Positions 19,139 to 28,267 of a stretch of DNA of 29,176 nt are shown piece by piece. The stretch lies in IMG/VR virus record IMGVR_UViG_3300042691_013017, positions 1 through 29,176 of that record; one strand, written 5' to 3'. The notes beneath the pieces are model-generated. The model saw nothing but the letters and a program-made list of their open reading frames with translations, was not told the origin of the DNA and ran no database searches. Within the stretch, counting starts at the first letter, position 1. The number at the start of each line of letters is the position of its first letter. Made by a program: the position numbers and the translations under genes. Source of the stretch: a virus.

Positions 19139-21106
19139 TTAACCTCCGTTCGTCAATGCACAATTCGCCGCCACGCTGACCAGATCAGCGTCCTTGGCAC
19201 CTAGTTCCACGTCCGTGCCCTCGAATGCTTCCTTGCGGATGCGTGCGAGTTCATCACGAACCGTTATCGGGTTCCCGGATTCCGTAGTCCCGACCACCAT
19301 GTCAGGGTTCGTCAGTTCCACCGCTGCAACTCGCTCGGTCACGGACTGCATCAGCGGGTCGGGTTTGGCTGCGATGGTGTCGGGTGGGGTGTTGGTCAGG
19401 TCGGCGTCGGTCAGGGTGCGCACGCCCTCCACAGCATCAGCCGTCACATCCGCCGCGCTCTTGGTCGTGTCGCCTGCGTTCTTCGCCACCAGATCGAGCA
19501 GCGCCTTCGCCCGGCGCGGGTCTTTCATGGTCTCGGTCAGGCCGATCAGCAGGTTGTTGACGGCGGGCGGGAGTTCGCGCTGTGCCAGAAACTCGTCCAG
19601 CGTGCCGCCTGCTTTCTGGAAGGCTGCGAACTCGTCTTGTGCTTTGGTGACGGCTTCGGTCAGGGCGCCGTAGGGGGTGGCGGGTTCGGGTTTGGGGGTG
19701 GGCGCGGTGTCTGCTGCCGGTGCAAGCATGCCGGGCTGCTTCACCGGGTCAGCAGTGCGCGTGCCGGTCTGCAGGAATTCGACCTCCTTTTGCAGCAGCG
19801 CAATCGACTTGTCCAGTTCCGCAATCCTGCCCACAGCCTGCTGGGCGCGGGCGTTGGTTTCAATGAAGTCGGTGACGCGAGCGACAGCCGCCGCATGATC
19901 CGCCACCCGGCCGGCAATCTCCTTGGTGGCCGTTGACAGCGCCGCCTTGTAGCTCACCCGTTCCTGCGCCTGGATTTCCTTGGCGCGCTCCCGGATGGCC
20001 TCGGGCGTGTCTGCGGGGCGGGTCTGCTCCAGCGCCTTCAGTTCCTCGCGGGCTGCACGAATCTCGCCGCGTCCGGCAAGCGCCCCGGCATCTGGCAGCA
20101 ACTCGGCACGCTGGCCCTGCAGATCGGCAACGCGGGTTTCTACCTCGGCACGCAGCACCTCCGCTGGCCCGAGGGTCCGCACGCGCTCCTGCACTGCTGT
20201 CTGCGCCTGCCGCTGCAACGTCAAGTTGTGCACCATCGCCGCGTCCACTGCCTCGCGCGGGACGGTCGGGGGCTCGGGCGCAACAGGGGCAACGGGCGGA
20301 ACATCGCCCGCCTTCGCCGCATTCCTCGCCCGCACCACATTGCGCGCCCCGTAGGCAGCAAACGGCAGCGGGATCAGCGCCGACATCGCCAGCCCTACAG
20401 GGTCCAGCGGGTCGAACTGCTCGGCGATTTTGGCGTAACCGGCGCGCTTCAGGATTTCGCTGGTGGCAGTCTGCTGCGCGACAAAGCCGCCCGGGCCGCC
20501 CAGCACGTAGTAACCCGCCGTGCCTTTGAGCGTCTGGCCGGCAAGAGGAAGTGCCACACTCAGCCCGGTGACGCCCGCCGTCAGCGCGCCCACCTTGGTC
20601 CGCGTTTGGAAGTCCACGCCCTGCTGCCTCAGATCGTCGGACTGCTGCAGGCCAATCTCTAACGCTGCCGCACCCAGCCCGAACGGCCCCAGCGTCAGCC
20701 CGCTGCCGATCAGCTTAAGCATGGGCTCGGCCACGCCGAAGACGATGGTCTCCGCTTGCCCCGCCGTGAGTGGATCAGGCCGGGCATCGCGCTGCACTTG
20801 CCTGAACGAGTCGCCCAGCGTGGATGTCATCGCCTCGCCCGTGTCGATCTGGCGCTGGCCCTCGACTTGCCCGGCCTGCAGTTGCTCGGCAGTGAATGCG
20901 CCACGCGCCCTGGGATCAGCGGCCAGCGTCAGGGCATCAGCCGCCGCCGCGCCCTTGACCACATCGGCAACGGAACCAGCAACGCCTGCCACTGCCGCCT
21001 TGGTGATGCGCGGCACCCAGCCCCAGGCGCTGCGCTCGGCAGGCTTGGCGGGCTCTGGCGGGAGTTTCGCCAGGGCATCGACTTGGGTGGAATTGTCGAA
21101 GTCCAC
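19139..21106 (-). CDS. Large coiled-coil internal virion/ejection protein (655 aa, GTG start)
   Basis: The true start is GTG 21106, overlapping the upstream TAG by one base (TAGTG); the longer open frame upstream is antisense-phase reading of the 697-residue gene. Residues 30-60 and 115-200 contain Ala/Gly-rich hydrophobic segments (LIGSGLTLGPFGLGAAALEI; VGALTAGVTGLSVALPLAG). Residues 270-450 are long charged helices with AREELKALEQTRPADTPEAI and ELDKSIALLQKEVEFLQTG. The C-terminus is acidic. Membrane-active stretches plus coiled coil fit a protein ejected into the cell envelope, in the gp15/gp16 neighbourhood of T7-like order. No enzymatic motif seen. Confidence 0.7.
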   Translation of the reverse strand: MDFDNSTQVDALAKLPPEPAKPAERSAWGWVPRITKAAVAGVAGSVADVVKGAAAADALTLAADPRARGAFTAEQLQAGQVEGQRQIDTGEAMTSTLGDSFRQVQRDARPDPLTAGQAETIVFGVAEPMLKLIGSGLTLGPFGLGAAALEIGLQQSDDLRQQGVDFQTRTKVGALTAGVTGLSVALPLAGQTLKGTAGYYVLGGPGGFVAQQTATSEILKRAGYAKIAEQFDPLDPVGLAMSALIPLPFAAYGARNVVRARNAAKAGDVPPVAPVAPEPPTVPREAVDAAMVHNLTLQRQAQTAVQERVRTLGPAEVLRAEVETRVADLQGQRAELLPDAGALAGRGEIRAAREELKALEQTRPADTPEAIRERAKEIQAQERVSYKAALSTATKEIAGRVADHAAAVARVTDFIETNARAQQAVGRIAELDKSIALLQKEVEFLQTGTRTADPVKQPGMLAPAADTAPTPKPEPATPYGALTEAVTKAQDEFAAFQKAGGTLDEFLAQRELPPAVNNLLIGLTETMKDPRRAKALLDLVAKNAGDTTKSAADVTADAVEGVRTLTDADLTNTPPDTIAAKPDPLMQSVTERVAAVELTNPDMVVGTTESGNPITVRDELARIRKEAFEGTDVELGAKDADLVSVAANCALTNGG

Positions 21107-23199
21107 TACCGCACCTCGATCAGGATCGGACGGCCAGCACCATCCACCACCGGACGGCCACCCACCAGCGGCGTGAACTGGCCGGCGCGGTACGGCATCA
21201 GCGGCAGACCGGGCAGGGTTTTCAGAAACTCGGTAGCGGGCATCGGCACGCCGCCCGCGCGCACGGTGTCGGTCTTGATGTCGGCAGGGGTCACGGTGCG
21301 CAGGCGCTTGGCCAGGCCGTCCTCGTCCACGCCGGCAGGAAGGGGAATCTTGCGCCCGTTGTGTTCGACCACCTCGCCGCCGACCGCCAAACGCAAAGCC
21401 CGCTGCCGATCCTTGGTGGACAGTTCGCCGCCCTGCTCTGCCGCGATCCCGTGGCTGATGAGCATCGCCGCCTCTCGCACCTGGTCGGCGGTCTGCTGGT
21501 TGGGGTACACATCGGCCAGGCTGTCGGCGAACTCGGCAGACCACTGGCCCACCGCTGCGTCGGGCTGCTTCAGTCCTTTGGTGCTGGTCTTGTCCAGCCG
21601 CGCCTGCTGCCCGCGCAGGATCAATTCCGAGGTGTACCGGCCCGATGTCGTCTGCCGGTCGGTGTAGGCCAAGGCCAGGGCAAGCGCCTGATCCTTTGGC
21701 TCGATCTGCTTGGCAAAGGCTGCGCGCTGGCCCACGGTCATGACCTTGGACAGCCCGACCAGTGCGCCGGCCCGGTCTTTGGGTGGCATGGCAAGCAGAA
21801 CCCCGCCGATCTTCTCGGCTTCCTCGGGACGGAATAGCGACACCTCCCGGCCAGCCGCCACGCTGACCTTGCGCGCGTCCTCGGCCCGGGCCGCAAGCTG
21901 AGCCGGCAGGGCTTGGATGTCCAGCGATAGCGGGGAAACGCCGACGATTACCCCGCGCTCTGCCGCTGCCTGATAGGGGTCTTTCGCGTAGTCGGCCACC
22001 GCCGCTTTGTAGACCGTCTCGCGCTTCTTGTACTCGGCGATCATCTCGGGCGTCGCGCCCTTGGTGTTCATGGTGGCCTGAAACGCCATCAGGGATTGCG
22101 ACTGTGCGGCCAGCGGCTGCGATGCGAATGCCGACGTGGCAGGGGCTTGCGTCATCATGGCGTCGAGTGCCGCAGCGTAGGGCGTGCCCCGGAACTGCCG
22201 GCGCGCAGCCTCTGCCGCTGCCGGGTCGAGCATCTTGCCGGCGTCGAACACGGTGGACAGGGCATTCCACTGGGTTTCCAGCCTGCGCGCTGCCGCCGCG
22301 CTGGCGACCTCGGCCCGGTTTACGGCCTGCGTCACCCGCACGTCGGCGGTCTGGATCAGGTTCGTGCGTGCGCCCGGGTCCAGTTCGGGCAGGTACTTGG
22401 GGTCTTTCAGGGCCTTGAGTGCCGCGCCCGGGTCGGCGTTCACCAGTGCTGTGGCCTGGGTGAACCGCACGCGCTCGGCGAACTGCTGCACCCGGGCCTG
22501 CGCATCCTTGTCGCCCGCCATCGGGCCGGTGGCCGCCCAGAATGCACGCACGTTGGCGATGGCCTGGTCGGCCTCCTTCGGGCCGCGCACCGCGAACCGC
22601 TGCATCTCCTCGAAGTAGGCCATGCCGCCCGACATGATGTCGGCTTTCTCGCGTGCTGCCACCAGACCGGCGACCGACCGGCGCGTGCGGCCCACGTTGT
22701 CCAGAAGGCTCGCCTCCACCAGCGGGCGATTCTCCGGGTCCACGCCCTCGATGCCTGCGGCCTGCAGCTTCTGCGCCCGGGTCTGGAAAATCTCCAGCGC
22801 CTTGCCCTTGTCCACCGTGCCGTCGGCCAGCCCGTTCTGGATCTCGTCGTGCAGGTCGTTCAGGCCGTTGGTGATCGTGGCCGATGCCGTCAGGGCCTTG
22901 ACCCGTGCGGCTTCACGCGCCGCTGCTTTGGCCTCTGCCTCGGCCTGGCGCTGCGCTGCCTTAATCTCTGCGGCCACCTCTCGCGCCGCTTGCTTGGCGT
23001 CTGCCTCGTCCTGGCGCTTGGCGCGGTCAGCCTCTGCTGCCGCCTGATCCATCTCCTGGCCAGCAGCGCGCATGCCGATGGAGCCTGCATTCTGTAGGGC
23101 TTGTCCTACACCCGCGCCATAGGCATCCGGACCGCCTGACGGCCGCTCGACCGGGCGAGCCACCACACCACCGAAGTCGCCCAGGGGGATGCGCGCCAT
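21106..23199 (-). CDS. Internal virion protein, T7 gp15-like position (697 aa)
   Basis: This is a 697-residue, Ala-rich, mostly helical protein. The N-terminus has IPLGDFGGVVARPVERPSGG. Residues 45-105 are an Ala/Lys/Glu/Arg-rich continuous helix (AAAEADRAKRQDEADAKQAA and further). A repeated-helix body runs to about 600. The C-terminus is PLMPYRAGQFTPLVGGRPVV. Size and place between the gp14-like and 655-residue proteins correspond to the inner core proteins of T7-type podoviruses, which form a trans-envelope channel for DNA. The ATG overlaps the upstream TAA (TAATG). The assignment rests on order, size and composition. Confidence 0.75.
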   Translation of the reverse strand: MARIPLGDFGGVVARPVERPSGGPDAYGAGVGQALQNAGSIGMRAAGQEMDQAAAEADRAKRQDEADAKQAAREVAAEIKAAQRQAEAEAKAAAREAARVKALTASATITNGLNDLHDEIQNGLADGTVDKGKALEIFQTRAQKLQAAGIEGVDPENRPLVEASLLDNVGRTRRSVAGLVAAREKADIMSGGMAYFEEMQRFAVRGPKEADQAIANVRAFWAATGPMAGDKDAQARVQQFAERVRFTQATALVNADPGAALKALKDPKYLPELDPGARTNLIQTADVRVTQAVNRAEVASAAAARRLETQWNALSTVFDAGKMLDPAAAEAARRQFRGTPYAAALDAMMTQAPATSAFASQPLAAQSQSLMAFQATMNTKGATPEMIAEYKKRETVYKAAVADYAKDPYQAAAERGVIVGVSPLSLDIQALPAQLAARAEDARKVSVAAGREVSLFRPEEAEKIGGVLLAMPPKDRAGALVGLSKVMTVGQRAAFAKQIEPKDQALALALAYTDRQTTSGRYTSELILRGQQARLDKTSTKGLKQPDAAVGQWSAEFADSLADVYPNQQTADQVREAAMLISHGIAAEQGGELSTKDRQRALRLAVGGEVVEHNGRKIPLPAGVDEDGLAKRLRTVTPADIKTDTVRAGGVPMPATEFLKTLPGLPLMPYRAGQFTPLVGGRPVVDGAGRPILIEVR

Positions 23200-23690
23200 T
23201 ACCGTGGCCCCCGAAACGGTTCAGCGTAACCCGGCGCACTCACCTGCGGAGCCCGTACCGCCTTCCAGCCTTGCAGCCCGGTCGATACGCTCCCCAGCAT
23301 GCTCGACGTGACGGCGTTCTTGCCTCGGGCGCGGGAGATGGCGGCAGAGTCCTGCAGGCTGGTCGCCTTGCGGTCGCCGGTCAGAAGGGTGTTGTAGGCG
23401 TCAAGTTCCGAGCTCGTGCCGATGTCGTCCTCGATGGTCACAGCCGTTCCGCTGTTCACGTCGATCCCGCTGGCCGCAAGTTGTGCCCGTGCAGCGCCTC
23501 GCGTGCGGTCCCCCGCCAGCCGGATGCGCTTGGCTTCCTGCATGGCGGCGTCACGCGTCTGCGCGGCTAGGTTCTCGGCGTTGCGTGCTTCGGCGTTGGC
23601 TGCAGCCTTCGCCGCCTGCCCCTGCTGCAACTGGCCCACCACCGACACGCCGGTCGATAGTGCCATCATCATCGACGCGCTGATGCACAT
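23199..23690 (-). CDS. Virion core protein of T7 gp14 type (internal virion protein B)
   Basis: This 163-residue protein has a hydrophobic N-terminus (MCISASMMMALSTGVSVVGQ) followed by an Ala/Arg/Glu-rich helix (QAAKAAANAEARNAENLAAQ to MQEAKRIRLAGDRTRG) and the motif AQLAASGIDVNSGTAVTIED. This motif order is what I associate with the T7 gp14 family of core proteins, which insert in the outer membrane at ejection. ATG 23690 is preferred over an upstream TTG because GGGGGG lies 8 bases before it. It overlaps the GNAT gene by 22 bases. Confidence 0.82.
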   Translation of the reverse strand: MCISASMMMALSTGVSVVGQLQQGQAAKAAANAEARNAENLAAQTRDAAMQEAKRIRLAGDRTRGAARAQLAASGIDVNSGTAVTIEDDIGTSSELDAYNTLLTGDRKATSLQDSAAISRARGKNAVTSSMLGSVSTGLQGWKAVRAPQVSAPGYAEPFRGPR

Positions 23691-24142
23691 GAATTTGCCC
23701 CCCAAGTCCAAATGGTTCCGCTCTGATCTGCGCCGAGAGCCGCCAACAGTTGCCCCGTGCGCTCGGGCTGCACGCCGGTATTGATGCCGATGGATGGCTC
23801 CGCACCCATCTCCTGCGCCCAGTCCAGATACCCGCGCACCAGCCGCAAAGCAGGCGAGCCGCCGCGAAACTCGGGGTGGATGAAAAACGCCAGATCACTG
23901 GCCTGCACCAGATCACAGGCATAGTGCGGCATGGTCATCGCCATCAGACCGCCGATCACGCCCTCCAGCGGCTGCTCTGCCACCAGCACCAGCCCCTGGG
24001 GCGAACCCATGAGCCATTCGATCATCTCGCCCACGCGGGCAGGCTGATAGGCAAAGTCCCGGAAACGCGGGCTCTCGGAGTGCATCACAGCGCCCAGGTC
24101 CACCAAGCGCGGGATGTCGTCAAGGCGTGCAGCGCGGATCAT
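23669..24142 (-). CDS. GNAT-family acetyltransferase-like protein in the virion operon
   Basis: From ATG 24142 (ATGA overlap with the tail tubular B gene) this is a 157-residue protein. It begins IRAARLDDIPRLVDLG, a normal GNAT opening. The central strand LVLVAEQPLEGVIGGLMAM leads to DLAFFIHPEFRGGSPALRLV (acetyl-CoA pyrophosphate-loop region, RGGSPA at the usual Q/RxxGxG/A place), followed by an amphipathic helix and the INTGVQPERTGQLLAALG segment. Phages with this operon type often carry a GNAT gene between tail tubular and core genes, in the position of T7 gp13. Substrate unknown; it could acetylate a virion or host protein or be a structural relic. Confidence 0.8.
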   Translation of the reverse strand: MIRAARLDDIPRLVDLGAVMHSESPRFRDFAYQPARVGEMIEWLMGSPQGLVLVAEQPLEGVIGGLMAMTMPHYACDLVQASDLAFFIHPEFRGGSPALRLVRGYLDWAQEMGAEPSIGINTGVQPERTGQLLAALGADQSGTIWTWGANSCASARR

Positions 24143-26088
24143 CCTGCGTTCACCGTGAGGATGCGGGTGACGGACAGCACATGCCAGGGCATGGGCAAAT
24201 CCTGCGAAAGTGTCAGCGGCGCGTCTCCGCGCTCCCAGCCAAGGCACTCGATGCGCTTGATGCCGGAGAACAGCGCGGGCGGCTGATCCAGCACATCGTC
24301 GCCGGTCTGCCTGAAGGTCAACTCGTCAGCGGTTGCGGCCAGCGCCTGCACCTTGCAGCCGGTCGTCTCATGGAACCGCACCGACACCTCGCTGACACTC
24401 ATGGCGTGGCCGGATGCCGAGCCCATGCCGGTCTGGATTTCGGGCGGGAGCAGTTCGATGCTGCTGGTGTAGGGCAGGCCGATTTCCACCGATGTCGCAG
24501 CCCGGTCCAGAGTGATCGAGCCACTGGCGACCGTGTACCGGCCGGCGTAGTAGCCATTGGCCACCACATCGACGGCCTTGCCCTCCAGATGGCCCAGACC
24601 GCTCCAGACCGTGGCCGATGCGCCAGTCAGCACCAGGGCGCTGTCGCTGCGCACGTCCAGGGACAGGCGCTCGATGTAGCGTTTGTCCGACCCGTTGACG
24701 GTGCGCTTGATGACGATCCATGTCTGATCGGCGGTCGCAGTCGGGATGCAGGCGATGGACTCCACGATGCCGCCCAGGTCATGCAGGGCCCAGGCGGTCA
24801 CGTCTTGGTCGCGGTCGTAGGTGACGGATGCCAGCTTGCCGTCCTCGCGCACCAGCCAGATGATCGAGTCCGGCTCCTGCTGCCAGCACATATCCACGAT
24901 GCCGGTCTCGGTCAGGTGTTCGGACAGCACCGACAGGTCGGGCGCTCCCCACTTGTCCAGGCCATCGACATCGCCAAGCGCCCGCAGCTTCCTGCCGGCA
25001 CGCTGCACGAACATCTCGGAATCCAGCACGCGCACCGGGCGAACCAGCGCGCAGCCGTGGTTCCTGCGTGGCTTGATCTGAGCATTGGTCGGTGCCAGCG
25101 GCTTTTCCAGGCCACCCTGGATCGTGAACTCCCCGCCGCTGGTCAGCGCGATCAGTTGCGTGCTGCCGGCCAGGTACTGGATCGGGTTGGTCGAGTCGCT
25201 GGCGATTTTGAAGGCGAATGCGTCATCGTCGTCCACGCCCTGCTGAAAGTCGAGGTAAGCCCCGGTCACGCTGCCCCACACCGTCTGCGGGAAGGTTGGC
25301 GAGCCACCGGCGACCAGCCGCTGCTCGTACAGGGTGCCGGTGCGCGGGTAGCCCCGGCCAGCCGACCATGCCGGCGCGTGCAGGCTCCAGGCATCAGCAG
25401 GCGCAGCGGTCGTGCTGCTCAATTCCTGCTTGATGATGCCGGTCATGATCGTGGTCGAGGTGTAGCCCGTGAGCTTCACGATCCCGCCGTTAATCTTGAT
25501 GCTCGAACCCACCAGGCCAGCAGACAGCACGGCAGCGCCTGCGGTCATGGTCACGGCAGCGCCGGCAGGAGAGGCGACCGATGCGGTCATGGTGGACGCC
25601 GGGTAGCTGCCGGGCTCCTCGAATGGCGTGTTGACGAACACCGCCGCCCCGAGCGTCCAATTCGTGTCTGCGATGCGCACCAGCCGGTAGGGCTCCACAG
25701 CTGCGGCGAACAGGAACATGGTGTCTTCGCCGTGGGTGTAGTCCACTTCGAAGATGGTGGCAGAGGAATAGGGCGACACCACCTCGTAGGGTGCGCCGAG
25801 GACCGCGTTGTCTTTGTAGAACCGCAGGTAGAGGTCGCCGGCCTCGATGATGTACGCGGTCGTGGCGTTCAGCACGAAGGGGATCAGCCGCGTCAGGTCG
25901 GCACTGTCCTTGACCTCGCGCACGAAGATCGTCCCGGGCCTGCGCTTGGCCCCGCCGTAGATTTGCGGGATGGTGTTGCGCATGGCGCGCACGCCGTTCT
26001 GATACCTTGCCACGTCCGAGCGCCCATACAACTGCGGGCTGATCTCGCCCGCTGTGAAGTTGGTGGCTAAAACCGTTACGCGCGGCAT
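24139..26088 (-). CDS. Tail tubular protein B (T7 gp12-like nozzle)
   Basis: This 649-residue protein begins PRVTVLATNFTAGEISPQLY, then GRSDVARYQNGVRAMRNTIP and GGAKRRPGTIFV, the recognisable N-terminus of the podovirus tail nozzle family. Later segments include EVDYTHGEDTMFLFA, LIPFVLNATTAYIIEAGDLY and DSIIWLVREDGKLASVTYDR, in the order expected of the propeller-like fold. ATG 26088 is chosen because the homology starts there; the frame is open to 26124. It assembles below the gp11-like adaptor ring encoded just upstream. Confidence 0.92.
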   Translation of the reverse strand: MPRVTVLATNFTAGEISPQLYGRSDVARYQNGVRAMRNTIPQIYGGAKRRPGTIFVREVKDSADLTRLIPFVLNATTAYIIEAGDLYLRFYKDNAVLGAPYEVVSPYSSATIFEVDYTHGEDTMFLFAAAVEPYRLVRIADTNWTLGAAVFVNTPFEEPGSYPASTMTASVASPAGAAVTMTAGAAVLSAGLVGSSIKINGGIVKLTGYTSTTIMTGIIKQELSSTTAAPADAWSLHAPAWSAGRGYPRTGTLYEQRLVAGGSPTFPQTVWGSVTGAYLDFQQGVDDDDAFAFKIASDSTNPIQYLAGSTQLIALTSGGEFTIQGGLEKPLAPTNAQIKPRRNHGCALVRPVRVLDSEMFVQRAGRKLRALGDVDGLDKWGAPDLSVLSEHLTETGIVDMCWQQEPDSIIWLVREDGKLASVTYDRDQDVTAWALHDLGGIVESIACIPTATADQTWIVIKRTVNGSDKRYIERLSLDVRSDSALVLTGASATVWSGLGHLEGKAVDVVANGYYAGRYTVASGSITLDRAATSVEIGLPYTSSIELLPPEIQTGMGSASGHAMSVSEVSVRFHETTGCKVQALAATADELTFRQTGDDVLDQPPALFSGIKRIECLGWERGDAPLTLSQDLPMPWHVLSVTRILTVNAG

Positions 26089-26089
26089 G

Positions 26090-26683
26090 TCACCGGCCCG
26101 GCCCGTAGCGGAAAGCCCCGCCAAAGCGCGACTGCATCAGCGGGAAGTCGCCCAGCGTGTCAGGCGGATCGTCCTGCCCATCGGTGGCACGGCAGCGCTT
26201 CATGTGGTCGCGGTAAAGCCGGGTCTGCGTCTCCACCATCGCGGAGGACTTGGTGATGCCGTAGGCCATGCTTGCGGCCATCGCCAGTTCCATCGCCTCG
26301 ACCAGCATCGCGTCCCACGTCGATTCGACCGTGTTGCGCCAGATGTAGCGCAGGGCAAGGCTTGTGCCGCTTGCCATGATCTTGCCGCTCTCGGTGCGGT
26401 AGTCGCCCTGGAATCCGTCTTGCCCTACCTGCAGGGTGCGCATCCAGTCGCTGGGCAGGGTGAACTGTGCAGTGAAGTCGAACGCGGGCACCTCGGTGTC
26501 AGGGGCCAGCACGACACGCTTGACGGCGCAGTTCCACGGGTGCGAGCGCAGGGTCGAGTCGCGCACGCTCTCGTACAGGTTGGCAGCGATCCGGGCCCGG
26601 TCGTTGGACTCCGACAGGCTGGCGATGGTCTGTGCGCCAAGCCGGAGCAGTGCGTTCGAGCAGATTGAAACGGAAGTCGCCAT
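26090..26683 (-). CDS. Tail tubular protein A (T7 gp11-like adaptor)
   Basis: This 197-residue protein begins ATSVSICSNALLRLGAQTIA and continues SLSESNDRARIAANLYESVR, then RSHPWNCAVKRVVLAP, the standard signature of gp11-type gatekeepers that join the portal to the nozzle. The C-terminus has ETQTRLYRDHMKRCRATDGQ. It lies one base from the nozzle gene. Its start is only 14 bases downstream of the terminator T-run at 26698, with a poor ribosome binding site, so expression may depend on read-through. Confidence 0.92.
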   Translation of the reverse strand: MATSVSICSNALLRLGAQTIASLSESNDRARIAANLYESVRDSTLRSHPWNCAVKRVVLAPDTEVPAFDFTAQFTLPSDWMRTLQVGQDGFQGDYRTESGKIMASGTSLALRYIWRNTVESTWDAMLVEAMELAMAASMAYGITKSSAMVETQTRLYRDHMKRCRATDGQDDPPDTLGDFPLMQSRFGGAFRYGPGR

Positions 26684-26697
26684 GTGCTGCTTTCATG

Positions 26698-26727
26698 AAA
26701 AAAGCCGGGGGCGCGAACGCTCCCGGC
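26698..26727 (-). terminator. Rho-independent terminator after the capsid cassette
   Basis: On the minus strand a GC-rich stem GCCGGG/CCCGGC with inner pairs (26727-26704) is followed by six T (26703-26698). It lies 22 bases after the 151-residue gene and directly before the gp11-like gene, comparable with T7's terminator after its capsid gene. Confidence 0.88.
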
Positions 26728-26748
26728 CTGCATCAGACGCCGAGCGCG

Positions 26749-27204
26749 TCAGTCTTGGACGTAGGAGCCTTCGAAGATGAGCTTCTGGTTCGCGGCCAGG
26801 ACGGCAACCAGAACCGTGGCGTAGACCTCGACGACCTCCGTGGTGACGTAGGACAGGCCTGCCGCCAAGCCGCTGCCGTTGTTCAGCGCGACCTGGCCGG
26901 CAGTGGTGACTGCAACGCCGTCGGCGATGCCATCCACGTCGATCACGGTGCCGTCAGACTTCTTGCGATAGCCCACGTCCAGCGTGCACGATGCCGTGCC
27001 GGTGCTGAAATTCAACACCCAGTCGTGGCAAATCCGCGCGCCCTTGGGCAGGTCGCCCAGGTAGATCGTGTCGCTGGTCGCCAGCGTGCTGGCGCCGTTG
27101 ACGTACTCCGCATAGAACAGGCGACGACGGCCATGCTCTGCCGAGGGCAAGACCTTGTAGCCGGCCGCAATGGCCGTGGTCTGAGTGCTGCGAACTTCAG
27201 GCAT
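26749..27204 (-). CDS. Capsid-cassette protein, possible decoration or head protein (151 aa)
   Basis: This 151-residue protein has a strong AAGGGGAA before ATG 27204. It opens PEVRSTQTTAIAAGYKVLPS and is beta-rich (RRLFYAEYVNGASTLATSDT; GTASCTLDVGYRKKSDGTVI; VEVYATVLVAVLAANQKLIF). I know similar sequences next to capsid genes in podovirus genomes, without proven role. It is cotranscribed with the major capsid gene between two terminators, which suggests it is needed in high amounts, as a cement protein or head fibre would be. That role is inference. Confidence 0.75.
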   Translation of the reverse strand: MPEVRSTQTTAIAAGYKVLPSAEHGRRRLFYAEYVNGASTLATSDTIYLGDLPKGARICHDWVLNFSTGTASCTLDVGYRKKSDGTVIDVDGIADGVAVTTAGQVALNNGSGLAAGLSYVTTEVVEVYATVLVAVLAANQKLIFEGSYVQD

Positions 27205-27214
27205 TTCGTTCCCC

Positions 27215-28090
27215 TTAAACGGTGTACTCGACGGTCACGACCTTTTGCTCGTTGACTCGCACGGAGCCAATGGACATCGGGACGTAAATCTGGATCAGGT
27301 TGCGCTTGTCACGGCGCGGGCCGATGTCCACCATGCCCTGCATGGCAGTGCCAACATGCACGCCGGACTTGCACCAGGCGACTGCCAGCTTGTGCGTGGT
27401 GCCGCTGAAGTTCTGGTACGGAACCCAGTTGAAGCCCATCCACTTGCCGGTGATGTTGCCTTCCTGCAGCATCTTGACGGCCATGAAGTCGGCGCTGGTC
27501 AGTTGCGTGTCGGTCAGGATGTCCTCCAGCATGCCGGCGTCGTAGGCAAAGTAGAGTTCCTCGCCGTTGTGCTCGTCGGCCTCGTTGGTGCGGAAAATCT
27601 TTTTCGTCTGGATGATCTTCGCCTTGGTCATGCCGGTGCCGCCGTTCAGGATGGCCTGCCCTGCGGGAACCGTGACGCCGGCAAAAGAACCCGACTCGTC
27701 GGTCTTGCGCAGCGCGGAGCCAACCATTGCGGCGTAGATCACGGCGTCCTTCTTGCGCTGCAAAGCGGCGAGACAACGCTGCAGGTAGTCGCCTTGCGGA
27801 TTGGCCAGGAGCTTGGGCAGGTCGAACTGGTCAACCGGCACGGCCAGGTCATAGTCGGACATCAGGGCTTGACGCACGCCGACATCGGGGATGGTCCACT
27901 CCGTGTCGCCGTAGCGATTGGTCACGGTGTTCATCTCGATGGTGCCCATGTCGTTGGCGGTGAAGCTCGACCCGACGATGGAGCCACGGTTCGTGACCCG
28001 GGACTCGAAGCGCGATTCTTTCTGCTCTGCGGCGGCGACGAAGCCGTCATGGAACTGCTGCACAAACGCAGCGGTGATGGTGGTGTTCAT
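27215..28090 (-). CDS. Major capsid protein
   Basis: From ATG 28090 (AAAGG upstream) this is a 291-residue protein with MNTTITAAFVQQFHDGFVAA, then RVTNRGSIVGSSFTANDMGT, GVRQALMSDYDLAVPVDQFD, AALQRKKDAVIYAAMVGSAL and the C-terminal HVGTAMQGMVDIGPRRDKRN. The order matches the Phage capsid-like family (HK97 fold) found in podoviruses with T7-like tails. There is no N-terminal delta domain, fitting a separate scaffold encoded upstream. Nine extra codons upstream are open, but the family begins at this ATG. A 244-base gap with a terminator precedes it. Confidence 0.9.
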   Translation of the reverse strand: MNTTITAAFVQQFHDGFVAAAEQKESRFESRVTNRGSIVGSSFTANDMGTIEMNTVTNRYGDTEWTIPDVGVRQALMSDYDLAVPVDQFDLPKLLANPQGDYLQRCLAALQRKKDAVIYAAMVGSALRKTDESGSFAGVTVPAGQAILNGGTGMTKAKIIQTKKIFRTNEADEHNGEELYFAYDAGMLEDILTDTQLTSADFMAVKMLQEGNITGKWMGFNWVPYQNFSGTTHKLAVAWCKSGVHVGTAMQGMVDIGPRRDKRNLIQIYVPMSIGSVRVNEQKVVTVEYTV

Positions 28091-28267
28091 TTCGACCCTT
28101 TCAGTCAGAGAACACACGCCGGTCTTGTGGGTTGTCAGCGCAGCCGCTGGCCCTCAAAAGTCCACAGCCTTGGCGTATCGCTGTGCACTGGCTTCGATGG
28201 TTATCCGGGTGCCGCCCCGGGCCGATTGCTGCGCAGTGTCTGCCCGAGTGGCGTTCGGGTTCCCGGA
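28091..28267 (-). other. Leader of the capsid gene, no gene seen
   Basis: Together with the terminator this makes a 244-base gap between scaffold and capsid genes. Open frames here are short opposite-phase readings. I see the capsid ribosome binding site (GAAAGG) but no convincing sigma70 promoter; a phage-specific late promoter may lie here, because a terminator sits upstream. Confidence 0.4.

Noticed and set aside
21107-22270. Upstream 388 codons of the 655-residue virion protein
   Set aside because: This is another phase of the 697-residue gene, with Arg/Gly-rich nonsense composition; the GTG at 21106 fits the TAGTG junction.
24127-26070. Long plus-strand ORF (647 codons) opposite the tail nozzle gene
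   Set aside because: Antisense shadow of a clearly recognised nozzle protein, rich in His, Arg and Gly.
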